DNA of 5,930 nt, from the NCBI GenBank assembly GCA_021821235.1, contig JAKACS010000229.1:1-5930 (forward strand). Reading direction: 5' to 3'. The DNA is from Bacillota bacterium (lineage in GTDB: Bacteria; Bacillota; Bacilli; Bacillales_B; DSM-18226). A program made the translations under genes and the position numbers. Positions 5,826-5,930 of this stretch are shown here, one piece after another. How positions within the stretch are numbered: position 1 is the stretch's first letter; the number at the start of each line of letters is the position of its first letter. The notes beneath the pieces are model-generated. The model did no database searches. It was not told where the DNA came from and saw nothing but the letters and a program-made list of their open reading frames with translations.

Positions 5826-5930
5826 ATGTCGATAATCGTTCAAAAACAGTGGGAGCTTTTTGTCGAAAACCAAAACAAACCATTTGTTTTGTCTAATTTT
5901 GCGAAAGTATTTACTTTTATAGTAAAAGTT
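5826..5930 (+). CDS. Unrecognised protein, 3' partial (N-terminal 35 residues only)
   Basis: An ATG at 5826 follows AGAAGGGG (5814-5821), a good Shine-Dalgarno though only four bases away, and the frame is open to the window end. The visible protein begins MSIIVQKQWELFVENQNKP and continues with mixed hydrophobic residues. There is no clear signal peptide in this part, and the stretch at ~19-35 (FVLSNFAKVFTFIVKV) could be part of a helix or a membrane segment. I do not recognise the family. The gene lies downstream of a strong terminator, so it should have its own promoter, possibly in 5708-5825, where I find none that is convincing. The evidence is the ribosome binding site plus an open frame of 35 codons, so a chance frame is still possible. 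Confidence 0.5.
   Translation, partial: MSIIVQKQWELFVENQNKPFVLSNFAKVFTFIVKV

Noticed and set aside
5620..5835. 71-codon plus-strand frame across the end of the alpha-beta gene
   Set aside because: It starts out of frame inside the alpha-beta gene and runs through the terminator hairpin, and its first residues are just a frame-shifted reading of that gene.
5484..5873. 129-codon minus-strand frame at the right end
   Set aside because: It overlaps the conserved end of the alpha-beta gene and the terminator on the other strand, and the peptide shows no recognisable domain.

Overview
The window reads as chromosomal DNA from a low-to-moderate GC Bacillota, most likely Bacillaceae. The first two genes closely match Bacillus lactate-utilisation proteins LutB and LutC as I know them. 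Shine-Dalgarno sites are strong and purine-rich, genes are packed with ATGA and TAATG overlaps, terminators are of the hairpin plus T-run type, and intergenic DNA is AT-rich. I cannot name the species. A Bacillaceae genome carrying a pyruvate:ferredoxin-type oxidoreductase suggests a facultative anaerobe or a lineage with an anaerobic or ferredoxin-dependent mode; that is inference.

Layout. Bases 1-1159 hold the 3' part of lutB, open at the window's left edge. lutC follows at 1156-1875 in a 4-base overlap, and the operon ends at a clear rho-independent terminator (1881-1911). A 479-base non-coding stretch (1876-2354) follows. It contains short degenerate tandem repeats, an 18-bp perfect palindrome with a second related element 22 bp away, two more palindromes, an imperfect hairpin and several -10-like hexamers. 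Next is a two-gene operon for a 2-oxoacid:ferredoxin oxidoreductase: a gamma-delta fusion (2355-3368) and an alpha-beta fusion (3368-5662), overlapping by one base and closed by a strong terminator (about 5674-5707) that looks bidirectional. The last 105 bases appear to start another gene (5826 to beyond the window), which I do not recognise.

How the genes fit together. LutB and LutC, with LutA presumably upstream outside the window, oxidise L-lactate to pyruvate. The oxidoreductase would convert pyruvate (or a related 2-oxoacid) plus CoA to acyl-CoA and CO2, passing electrons through its [4Fe-4S] clusters to ferredoxin or flavodoxin. The two units therefore make a plausible lactate to pyruvate to acetyl-CoA route, although the terminator indicates separate transcription. 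The most notable point is the gamma-delta / alpha-beta pairing, which keeps the gene order of four-subunit PORs rather than the domain order of single-chain PFOR. The control region in front of it is also rich in dyad symmetry. I see no RNA genes, CRISPR array or insertion sequence.
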